From positions 1 through 54,256 of the forward strand of contig VGOW01000022.1 in the NCBI GenBank assembly GCA_016875735.1: DNA of 54,256 nt, read 5' to 3'. A program made the position numbers and the translations under genes. Every line of letters starts with the position of its first letter. Positions within the stretch are counted from its first letter, which is position 1. The notes beneath the pieces were generated by a model. It had not been told where the DNA came from. It saw nothing but the letters and a program-made list of their open reading frames with translations, and did no database searches. This DNA comes from Chloroflexota bacterium. GTDB lineage: Bacteria > Chloroflexota > Anaerolineae > Anaerolineales > VGOW01. Positions 24,805 to 31,224 of this stretch are shown in pieces.

Positions 24805-26043
24805 ATGCGTAAATGGATCACAATCACGGTTGCCGCGCTCGGCCTCGCCGCAGTTGCGGTTTGGAAATACGATTCGATTCGATGGCAGGCTCATCAATTG
24901 AGAGGCTTTCTGCTCGACCTTCGGAACACGGGCGGCGATACCCTGCCCACACCAGTACAAATTCAAACTTCAAACTTCAAATCTCAAACCCCGGTCGCCC
25001 AACCACCCAACCATCCAGCCACCCAACCCGCTGACGCGAACCACCTAACCACCCAACCACCCAACTACCCGGCCACCCAACCACCGATCATCGTTGCCAC
25101 TCCGTCTCCATCCGTCACCTTCGATCCGCCGAAATGGGAGAAGCAGGGAATCAACAACTGTGGCCCGGCGACATTGGCGATGTATTTGCGCTTCTACGGT
25201 TGGCAGGGAGATCAAAACGACATTGCCCGCGTGGTGCATCCGAACGAGAAAGATAAAAACGTGCGCTGGGACGAATTGGTGTATTACGTGAAAACGCACG
25301 CGGGCTGGCTCGACGCGCTCTTCCGCGTGGGCGGCACGGCGGACAAACTCAAACTTTTTCTCGCCAACGGCTACCCCGTCGTCATCGAAACGGGTTACGA
25401 ACTCCCGGATGTTGGCTGGGTGGGCCACTACTTGCTCATCACCGGCTACGACGACGCCGAAGGCGTATTCATCGCCCAAGATGTCACCGCTGGAGCAAAC
25501 CAACGCGTGCCCTACGAGAAGATCGATCAATACTGGCAGCAGTTCAACCGGCTGTACATCGTCGTCTTCCCGCCCGCCGACTCCGACATGATCAACGCCC
25601 TGCTTGGCGACGACGCCGACGAAGCCGCCAACCGCCAGCGCGCGCTCGAAACCGCGCAATCGGAAGTGGCCGCCGATCCCGAAAACCCTTTCGCCCACTT
25701 CAATCTCGGCTCGAACCTCAACTACTTTGATCGTTACGCCGAAGCCGCCGATGCCTTCGACACTGCGCGCGAACTCGGCCTGCCGAAGCGAATGCTGTTC
25801 TATCAATTTGGCCCATATCGTTCATACTTCAACATGGGCCGCTATAACGACGTGATTGACTTGAGCACCTTCACCCTCGACTATCGCCCCGACCTCGAAG
25901 AGTCGTATTTTTGGCGCGGCTGGGCCGAATACATGCTGGGCGATTCGAACTCCGCCATCGCCGATTGGCGCAACGCGCTCGGCATCAACCCCACCTTCAA
26001 CGACGCGCAAACAGCATTGGAAAGCGTGGGGGCGGGGCCGTGA
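24805..26043 (+). CDS. Exported C39-like cysteine peptidase with TPR domain (first copy)
   Basis: The protein is 412 residues. An N-terminal hydrophobic anchor (about 4-22) precedes a low-complexity Thr/Gln/Pro/Asn linker (about 50-105) whose DNA is a string of short repeats. The C39-like domain has the catalytic Cys in INNCGPATLAMYLRFYGW (about 120), His in VGHYLLITGYDD (about 210) and the acidic residue in FIAQDV. A TPR-like tail follows (about 285-410; NPFAHFNLGSNLNYFDRYAEA). C39 domains of this kind cleave or bind peptides; no transporter is fused. The paralogue lies 13 bp downstream. Its target is unknown. Confidence 0.85.
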   Translation: MRKWITITVAALGLAAVAVWKYDSIRWQAHQLRGFLLDLRNTGGDTLPTPVQIQTSNFKSQTPVAQPPNHPATQPADANHLTTQPPNYPATQPPIIVATPSPSVTFDPPKWEKQGINNCGPATLAMYLRFYGWQGDQNDIARVVHPNEKDKNVRWDELVYYVKTHAGWLDALFRVGGTADKLKLFLANGYPVVIETGYELPDVGWVGHYLLITGYDDAEGVFIAQDVTAGANQRVPYEKIDQYWQQFNRLYIVVFPPADSDMINALLGDDADEAANRQRALETAQSEVAADPENPFAHFNLGSNLNYFDRYAEAADAFDTARELGLPKRMLFYQFGPYRSYFNMGRYNDVIDLSTFTLDYRPDLEESYFWRGWAEYMLGDSNSAIADWRNALGINPTFNDAQTALESVGAGP

Positions 26044-26049
26044 GATAAT
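26044..26049 (+). promoter_or_regulatory. Possible -10 box of the second C39-like gene, leaderless
   Basis: GATAAT, then seven bases, then ATG (26057). No -35 hexamer is convincing. The spacing equals that of other leaderless starts in this window. Confidence 0.45.
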
Positions 26050-26056
26050 TCCCCAA

Positions 26057-27376
26057 ATGCGCCGCCCTCAACTCCTCGCCCTCTCAGCCCTTGCCGCGCT
26101 CGCCCTGTGCCTCGCGGTGGGCATCGCCATTTACAACATCCCCACGGTCAACGATCGGCTGTATCCACGCATCGACCGATTCATCAGCGGCATTCGTGAA
26201 GTGATCGCCCCCGCGCCCGAAACGGTGCCCACTGCCGCGCCCATTGCTAATCTGCCTACCTTTGCCCCCGCTCCAACTCAAACTCCAAACTTCAAATCTC
26301 AAACTCCAAACCCAACCACCCAACCACCCTCCCCAACCCTCATCCCCATCGTTTACGAACTCCCGGCCAGCATCTCCCTCAGCGGCGCGCGCTACGAGCC
26401 GCAGCTCTACAACAACTGCGGCCCGGCCACCCTCACCGCCGCGCTCGTGTATTGGGGCTGGCGCGGAGCCGAGCCCGATCCCGATAACGACCTCACGTGG
26501 ACTCATCTCGAAGATGTGCGCTGGCAAAGGGAAGTAGCCGCCGCCATCAAACCGAAGCAGAGCGACAAAAACGTGATGCCCTACGAGCTCGGCAACTTCG
26601 CCGAAGAATACGCCGGGTTGAAATACATCATCCGCTACGGCGGCGATGTGGATATGATCCGCCGCTTCGTCGCCAACGGCTTCCCGGTGATCATCGAGCG
26701 CGGGTTTCGAGAAGAGGAGCACGGCCAGAGCGGCCAGGGTTGGGAGGGGCACTACGGCCTCATCACCGGATACGACGACAGCGCCCGTCGATTCATCACG
26801 CAAGATTCGTTCAAGGGCGTGAACTACGTTCGAGATTACGATCTCGTCGTCCGCGATTGGCGCGACTTCAACTATCTTTACCTCATCCTGTATTCGCCGG
26901 ATCGCGAGTCGGAAGCGCTGGCCCTGCTCGGCCCCGATGCCGATGTCACCGCCAACCTCAACAACGCGCTCGTCAAAGCGCAGGCCGAAGCCGCGCAATC
27001 CACCGACCCCGCCGATCTCGCCTTCGATTGGTTCAACGTGGGCACATCACTGCAACTGCTGGGGCGCAACGACGATGCCGCGCTGGCATTCGATCAGGCG
27101 CGCAGTTACAACACCTTGCCCTATCGCATGTTGTGGTATCAAACTTTCATGTACAAAGCCTACTTTTACAGCGAGCGCTATCAAGAGGTGATCGACCTTG
27201 CCAATGTGACTCTGCAGACGCCGGGACTCGAAGAGAGCCACTATTGGCGCGGCTGGGCCCATCACGAATTCGGCGACCTCGACCGCGCCGCCGCCGATAT
27301 GCGCGCCGCCCTCGACGCCCACCCCGATTGGGATCAGGCGCTGAGCGTGCTGGCAGAGTGGGGAGTGTCGCCGTGA
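26057..27376 (+). CDS. Exported C39-like cysteine peptidase with TPR domain (second copy)
   Basis: The protein is 439 residues with the same layout as the gene upstream: a signal-anchor helix (about 6-27), a repeat-derived linker (about 70-95, with TPNFKSQTPNPTTQPP), a Cys motif YNNCGPATLTAALVYWGW (about 120), His in EGHYGLITGYDD (about 232), and FITQDSF. The C-terminal TPR-like tail contains LAFDWFNVGTSLQLLGRNDDAALAF and EESHYWRGWAHHEFGDL. The domain has two short insertions relative to the first copy. The pair probably arose by duplication and may act on different peptides. Confidence 0.85.
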   Translation: MRRPQLLALSALAALALCLAVGIAIYNIPTVNDRLYPRIDRFISGIREVIAPAPETVPTAAPIANLPTFAPAPTQTPNFKSQTPNPTTQPPSPTLIPIVYELPASISLSGARYEPQLYNNCGPATLTAALVYWGWRGAEPDPDNDLTWTHLEDVRWQREVAAAIKPKQSDKNVMPYELGNFAEEYAGLKYIIRYGGDVDMIRRFVANGFPVIIERGFREEEHGQSGQGWEGHYGLITGYDDSARRFITQDSFKGVNYVRDYDLVVRDWRDFNYLYLILYSPDRESEALALLGPDADVTANLNNALVKAQAEAAQSTDPADLAFDWFNVGTSLQLLGRNDDAALAFDQARSYNTLPYRMLWYQTFMYKAYFYSERYQEVIDLANVTLQTPGLEESHYWRGWAHHEFGDLDRAAADMRAALDAHPDWDQALSVLAEWGVSP

Positions 27377-27410
27377 GCGCCTGCGCCGGAATAGTTCCAC
27401 AGCGATCACT

Positions 27411-27647
27411 GTCAACGAATAAGCCAACGAATGAACGAATTCGCCGCGCCGCCTTCATTCGTTGTAACTGCTCACGTATCTAGCATCCTGAGCGGAGCGC
27501 CGACGCTTTTCGGCGCGAAGTCGAAGGATGCGGATCGCTACGACACTCGCGCTCTTCGACTTCGTTCCGCAAAAGGCGCGGAACTTCGCTCAGAGCGCTT
27601 GACCTGTGAGCGGCTACCATTCGTTTATTCGTTGAACATTCGTTGAC
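27411..27647. repeat. Nested palindromic element with 29 bp imperfect terminal repeats
   Basis: The left end 27411-27440 is GTCAACGAAT followed by two more ACGAAT units; the right end 27619-27647 is its near-complement. Inside is a second imperfect palindrome of the CTGAGCG...CGAAGTCGAAGG type (about 27487-27600). No ORF is convincing. The layout is that of a MITE or a REP-type mosaic. Flanking 27377-27410 shows nothing else. Confidence 0.7.
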
Positions 27648-27661
27648 AACGAGCCTGAGAG

Positions 27662-27667
27662 TATAAT
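27662..27667 (+). promoter_or_regulatory. -10 box of the candidate structured RNA
   Basis: A perfect TATAAT. A TTGACA lies only 13 bases upstream (27643-27648), inside the palindromic element's right end, which is too close for a normal promoter. Initiation near 27674 is inferred. Confidence 0.5.
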
Positions 27668-27673
27668 CAGCAC

Positions 27674-28060
27674 GTCGCAGATTGAGTCGCGGACAGACCC
27701 TCAAATCAAACTTGCCCTATGTCAGATCATGCTCCCCCTGCGAGGGCTCACCGGGACGAACTGCGCGGCGGCGCGTGGAACAACAACGGCTTTCGGGTGG
27801 TGTCGGCGTCCCATGCCTCTCAGCGAGCGCAGACGGGCAGACACTTCGTGTCTGAGGTCTACATGCCAGCGGTGTGCTCTCTGTTCACCCTGTCGTTTGC
27901 CCTGCGGGCAACCGCAGGGCGAGCGGTGGACAGAAGCCGAGGCCCTAAGAGAGACAGCCCGGTGAAGCCCTGCCTTGCCGCAAACACGGCGAGGCGAATA
28001 CAGAATAGCCCCGCTCCCTCCGGTAGTTCGCAAGATCGAAAGTTGGAGCGGGGCGCTTGA
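27674..28060 (+). ncRNA. Candidate structured non-coding RNA upstream of murJ
   Basis: There is no protein-like frame here, yet several strong helices can be drawn. GGGCTCACCGGG (27744-27755) pairs with CCCGGTG-AGCCC (27958-27970) with one bulged A, enclosing about 200 nt. Inside, CTGTTCACC (27881-27889) pairs with GGTGGACAG (27925-27933), capped by GCCCTGCGG-GCAA-CCGCAGGGC (27899-27920). A hairpin CAGACAC/GTGTCTG is at 27838-27854. After the closing stem comes GCCTTGCCG/CGGCGAGGC (27972-27995), and a 10 bp stem at 28008-28054 ends the region. I could not match it to RNase P, tmRNA, SRP or 6S RNA from their conserved motifs. The ends are estimates. Confidence 0.5.
28008..28054 (+). terminator. 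Possible terminator stem ending the structured RNA
   Basis: GCCCCGCTCC (28008-28017) pairs exactly with GGAGCGGGGC (28045-28054) across a 27-base loop. The downstream GCTTGATTCTCTAATTCT is T-rich but not a clean run. A formulaic CTCTAATTCTCCAATTCT repeat (28062-28080) follows, up to the murJ start. Confidence 0.45.
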
Positions 28061-28083
28061 TTCTCTAATTCTCCAATTCTCGA

Positions 28084-29382
28084 ATGAAAATCTTCCGCTC
28101 CTCCCTCCTCCTCGCTCTGCTCTTCGGCCTCGATAAACTCTTCGGCCTCGCCCGGCAAGCCCTCGTCGCCAAAACCTTCGACATCTCCGCCGCGCTCGAT
28201 GCCTATAACGCCGCCAACAATTTGCCCGATACCATTGTGACTCTGCTCGCCGGAGGCGCGTTGGCCGTAGCCCTCATTCCCGTCCTCACCGAATCGCTCG
28301 ACCGCGAAGGCCGCGAGGCCATGTGGGCGCTCTTCAGCCGCGTGCTCAACATCGCCCTCGCCCTCGCCGCGCTCAGCGCCCTCGCTCTGGCCCTCTTCGC
28401 CGAGCCGTTCGTGCGCCACGTCGTCGTCCCCAACTTCTCGCCGCAGCAGCAAAGCCTCACCGCGAGTCTCATGCGCGTCAACCTCATCGCCATGCTCATC
28501 TTCACCCTCAGCGGCCTCGCCGCCAGCGGCCTGCAAGCGCATCAGCATTTCCTTCTGCCCGGCCTCGCGCCCATCCTCTACAACATCGGCCAAATCATCG
28601 GCGTCACATTTCTCTCGACTCGATTCGGAATCTACGGGCTCGCCTTCGGAGTGATTCTCGGCGCGGCGCTCCACCTCGCCATTCAGATTCCCGGACTCAT
28701 CCGTCACGGATTCCGGTGGACGCCGTCACTTCAGTGGCGGCACCCCGGCGTGATCCGGGTAGCGCGGGTGGTCGGCCCGCGCCTGCTCAACATCTTCGCC
28801 TTCCAAACCATCTTCATCGTCACCGATCGATTCGCTTCCGGCCTCAGCGAAGGATCGGTGTCGGCGCTGGCCTATGGCTGGCTGATCATGCAGATGCCGC
28901 AGACGGTGATTGGCACGGCGGCAGCCACCGCCCTGCTTCCCGCCCTCGCCGATCTCGTGGCGCGCGGGGACGCCGTTGCGCTGAAGGCAACCCTGCGCAA
29001 AATGCTCGGCGCGATTCTGGCCCTCACCCTCCCCGTCACCGCGCTGGCAATGATCCTCATCGGGCCCCTTCTCGGAGTCGCCGCCAATTACGAATTCCTT
29101 TCGGCCAACGGCGCGAGTCTCATCCGCGCGGCGGCGCTGGCCTTTCTGCCGGGCATCGTCGGGCATTCGCTGGTGGAGATCGCCGTGCGCGCATTTTACG
29201 CCCAACAACGGCCCGCGGCCCCGGTGATCGCCGCCGCGCTCACCGCCGCCGCCTTCGGCGGCCTGTGCTTTTTTCTCACGCCGATCATGGGGCACAGCGG
29301 CATCGCCCTCGCCAACACACTGGCCTTCACCGCCGAGGGAGTCGGCTTGTTGTGGCTGCTCAAACGGCAAGGCGTGTTGTGA
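28084..29382 (+). CDS. murJ: Lipid II flippase MurJ (MviN-like)
   Basis: This is a 432-residue polytopic protein of the MOP superfamily with about twelve helices. N-terminal family features are FGLARQALVAKTFDISAALDAY and LAGGALAVALIPVLTE, matching the MurJ region with conserved Arg and Asp/Asn residues lining the cavity. QMPQTVIGTAAATALLPALADL is the conserved repeat-2 motif. It is shorter than the usual 500 or more residues, apparently missing the last two helices. It moves lipid-linked peptidoglycan precursor across the inner membrane. A related lipid flippase role is the main alternative. Confidence 0.88.
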   Translation: MKIFRSSLLLALLFGLDKLFGLARQALVAKTFDISAALDAYNAANNLPDTIVTLLAGGALAVALIPVLTESLDREGREAMWALFSRVLNIALALAALSALALALFAEPFVRHVVVPNFSPQQQSLTASLMRVNLIAMLIFTLSGLAASGLQAHQHFLLPGLAPILYNIGQIIGVTFLSTRFGIYGLAFGVILGAALHLAIQIPGLIRHGFRWTPSLQWRHPGVIRVARVVGPRLLNIFAFQTIFIVTDRFASGLSEGSVSALAYGWLIMQMPQTVIGTAAATALLPALADLVARGDAVALKATLRKMLGAILALTLPVTALAMILIGPLLGVAANYEFLSANGASLIRAAALAFLPGIVGHSLVEIAVRAFYAQQRPAAPVIAAALTAAAFGGLCFFLTPIMGHSGIALANTLAFTAEGVGLLWLLKRQGVL

Positions 29383-29411
29383 TTGCCAGCCTCGCCGCTT
29401 GAGGCTATACT
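29383..29411 (+). promoter_or_regulatory. Promoter of the DUF4013 gene
   Basis: TTGCCA (29383-29388), a 17-base spacer and TATACT (29406-29411). It starts directly at the murJ stop and gives a leader of about 33 bases with GGAGA near the ATG. Confidence 0.7.
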
Positions 29412-29450
29412 TGCGCCAATCTCGTAATCAATCCAAATGGAGAATGACTC

Positions 29451-30125
29451 ATGAATGAAATGGAATATGGCAAGGCTTTCACGTATCCACAGCAAGATGA
29501 GAAGTGGCTGGTCAAATGGCTCATCATGTCCTTCGCCCCGCTCATCCCGGTGGTGGGCGGATTCCTCACGCTGGGTTACAGCGTCGAGATCGCTCGCCGC
29601 GTGATCAAAGATGAAACGCCGACTCTCCCCGAATGGAGCGACTTCGGCGATTTCCTCAAAAAGGGTTTCATGGCTTTTGTGGTGGCGCTGGTGTATGTTC
29701 TGCCGATCCTCATCGTCGCCGTGTGCTCGGCTCTGCCGCAGGTGGCGCTGACTTCGATGGACGATGGAAGCGGGACGATGGCCACCATCGGCGGAATCAT
29801 CGGCGCGTGCTTTGGATGTCTCGCCGCCATTCTCGGCATTGCCGTGGGTTTGCTGTTGCCCGCCGCGCTGGGCAAGTTTGCCGTCAGCGGAGAAATTGGC
29901 CCGGCCCTGCGCGTGGGCGAAGTGTTTGCCCTCGTCCGCGCCAAACCGGCGGTGTTTCTCATCGTTTTGCTGATCTCCAGTTTCGCCGCTTCGATCCTCT
30001 CATCGGTGGGGGCCATTCTCTGCGGCGTGGGCGCATTTGCCGGAGCCGGATACGCGCAGTTGGCGACCGCCCATCTGTGGGGGCAAGCCTATCGCGTGGC
30101 CTCGACAGAAACGGGCGCGGCCTGA
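29451..30125 (+). CDS. DUF4013-type membrane protein
   Basis: The protein is 224 residues. After a short soluble N-terminus come about four to five hydrophobic segments: LIMSFAPLIPVVGGFLTLGYSVEI (about 24-47), FVVALVYVLPILIVAV, GIIGACFGCLAAILGIAVGLLLPAALG, and VFLIVLLISSFAASILSSVGAILCGVGAF. GYSVEIARRVIKDETPTLPEWSDFGDFLKKGF is the recognisable family core, with Pro-Glu-Trp. Function is unknown in the family. It is likely monocistronic behind its own promoter. Confidence 0.85.
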   Translation: MNEMEYGKAFTYPQQDEKWLVKWLIMSFAPLIPVVGGFLTLGYSVEIARRVIKDETPTLPEWSDFGDFLKKGFMAFVVALVYVLPILIVAVCSALPQVALTSMDDGSGTMATIGGIIGACFGCLAAILGIAVGLLLPAALGKFAVSGEIGPALRVGEVFALVRAKPAVFLIVLLISSFAASILSSVGAILCGVGAFAGAGYAQLATAHLWGQAYRVASTETGAA

Positions 30126-30181
30126 TACCTCGCAAGCTCAATCAACGGCGGCCTCTTTCGAGCGCCGCCGTTTTTGTTTGC

Positions 30182-30210
30182 TTGCCTTTCCTCCCCCATC
30201 GCGCTACACT
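30182..30210 (+). promoter_or_regulatory. Promoter of the MNT gene, leaderless
   Basis: TTGCCT (30182-30187), a 17-base spacer, TACACT (30205-30210), then seven bases and the ATG at 30218. It supports 30218 as the true start of the interrupted nucleotidyltransferase gene. Confidence 0.65.
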
Positions 30211-30217
30211 TTTGCCC

Positions 30218-30573
30218 ATGGCAGTGGACATTGCCGCGGCCCGACAGGCTTTGCAAGCCCGCGCCGAACGCGAACGCGCGCGGTGATGGACGCCGTCGCG
30301 CGCGTGGCGGGCGGCTTCCCGGCAGTGAAACGAATCTACCTCTTTGGCTCGGTCACTCGCCCTAACGCCTTTCGCGCCGACTCGGATGTGGATGTGGCCG
30401 TCGAAGGCGCGGGCGCGGCGGATTATTTTGCGATTTGGCGGGCCATCGAGGAAGCCGCTCCCGGTTGGACGATAGACCTGCGCGACATAGGCGACTCGTT
30501 GGAGTTCACGCGGCGGGTGCGCGCCACAGGAAAGATGATCTATGAGCGAGTCGATCAAACTGCTGAAGGCTGA
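30218..30573 (+). pseudogene. Minimal nucleotidyltransferase (MntA-like), frameshifted
   Basis: The first frame (30218-30286) gives MAVDIAAARQALQARAERER, the usual N-terminal helix of MNT proteins, then hits TGA. The catalytic domain continues in the next frame: IYLFGSVTRPNAFRADSDVDVAVEG, with the GSx(n)DxD nucleotidyl-transfer motif intact. Adding one base in the CGCGCGCGG run (about 30274-30283) restores 118 residues. A shorter product from the internal GTG/ATG at 30283/30286 (95 residues) would keep the active site. MNT proteins AMPylate or otherwise modify HepT-like toxin partners, and a broken partner follows. It could be genuine decay or an assembly error. Confidence 0.75.
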
Positions 30574-30616
30574 AATCGTTGCTCACTTCCAAGGTTTCCT
30601 CGACCAATTGATCTGA
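30542..30616 (+). pseudogene. Truncated partner gene of the MNT protein (HepT-like remnant)
   Basis: It opens with an ATG overlapping the end of the MNT gene by 32 bp, the usual arrangement of MNT/HepT-like pairs. The 24 codons (MSESIKLLKAEIVAHFQGFL, then DQLI) resemble only the first helix of the helical partner, which normally has 100 to 150 residues. The frame then stops, and nine bases later the palindromic element at 30626 begins. I infer that the gene was cut off by that element; too little remains to prove the family. Confidence 0.5.
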
Positions 30617-30625
30617 TGCTGATTT

Positions 30626-30748
30626 ACTCACCTTACGTAGTTTGCAAAGAACACCCATGTTCCCTCACCCTAACCCTCTCCCGCAGGGAGAGGGGACTCC
30701 CTTCCCCCTTCGGGGGAAGGGGTGGGGATGAGGGTGCGTAAGGTGAGT
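30626..30748. repeat. Palindromic element with 12 bp perfect terminal repeats
   Basis: ACTCACCTTACG (30626-30637) and CGTAAGGTGAGT (30737-30748) are exact complements. Between them are two nested palindromes: CCCTCTCCC-GCA-GGGAGAGGG and CTTCCCCC-TTCG-GGGGGAAG, flanked by CCCTCACCC/GATGAGGG. The inner part belongs to the same family as 51561-51618. It may be a MITE-like insertion. Confidence 0.8.
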
Positions 30749-30759
30749 GATTCAAAACA

Positions 30760-30790
30760 AAAAGCGGCGACCGATGAGGCCGCCGCTTTT
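30760..30790 (-). terminator. Terminator downstream of the DUF4190 gene
   Basis: AAAAGCGGCG (30760-30769) pairs perfectly with CGCCGCTTTT (30781-30790) around an 11-base loop, with A/T tracts on both sides. It acts on the minus-strand unit and may also stop read-through from the plus strand. Confidence 0.88.
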
Positions 30791-30807
30791 GATTCAGAGT
30801 CCGCTTC

Positions 30808-31206
30808 TCACGGAGAGAATGGAGGAGGAGTGGGCACGAGGGAGGTGGCGATCAATCCCAACGCGCCCAAGACGTAGAGAACGAGCGTGCAAAGCGTGAG
30901 CACGATTCCCAAATAGCCCATGATCAATCCGGCGATGGCCATGCCTTTGCCGCCTTCGCCCGTGCGGCCCACTTGCGAAATTCCAACATGGCCGGTGACG
31001 ACGGCGATAGCCCACGGGATGACGGGCAGAAAGCCCAAGATGGTGAAGCACACTCCCAACAGCCCGAACGTTGCCAGCGAAGCAATGAACCCAACTGTCC
31101 AATTGAAGCACAGGGCAAGGAGCCACAATGCCCAAGCGATGATGCCGCTGATGAGGCTGGTCTGAGCCATTCGGTTGTTAGTCGGTGTCGGGGCGGTTTG
31201 GTACAT
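30808..31206 (-). CDS. DUF4190-type small membrane protein
   Basis: The protein is 132 residues. Three hydrophobic segments lie at about 20-38, 42-72 and 92-122. Between the second and third is the family motif GHVGISQVGRTGEGGKGMAI followed by AGLIMGYLGI, which is how DUF4190 proteins read. The C-terminus is Pro-rich (VPTPPPFSP). AGAGGA lies ahead of the ATG. It follows the BMP-transporter permease by 18 bp and may be read from the same transcript, but no functional link is known. Confidence 0.82.
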   Translation of the reverse strand: MYQTAPTPTNNRMAQTSLISGIIAWALWLLALCFNWTVGFIASLATFGLLGVCFTILGFLPVIPWAIAVVTGHVGISQVGRTGEGGKGMAIAGLIMGYLGIVLTLCTLVLYVLGALGLIATSLVPTPPPFSP

Positions 31207-31224
31207 GATGGCGTCCTCTGCAAT

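Noticed and set aside
27643-27667. TTGACA plus TATAAT as a complete promoter for the candidate RNA
   Set aside because: The spacer is 13 bases, too short for normal sigma-70-type recognition; only the -10 box was annotated.
27719-28060. A 113-codon frame inside the candidate RNA
   Set aside because: Composition and codon use do not resemble a protein, there is no ribosome site, and the strong helices better explain the sequence.
27674-28060. Assignment of the structured region to RNase P, tmRNA, SRP or 6S RNA
   Set aside because: The conserved core words of each (for example GAGGAAAGTCC for RNase P, a T-arm and CCA end for tmRNA) are missing in both orientations.
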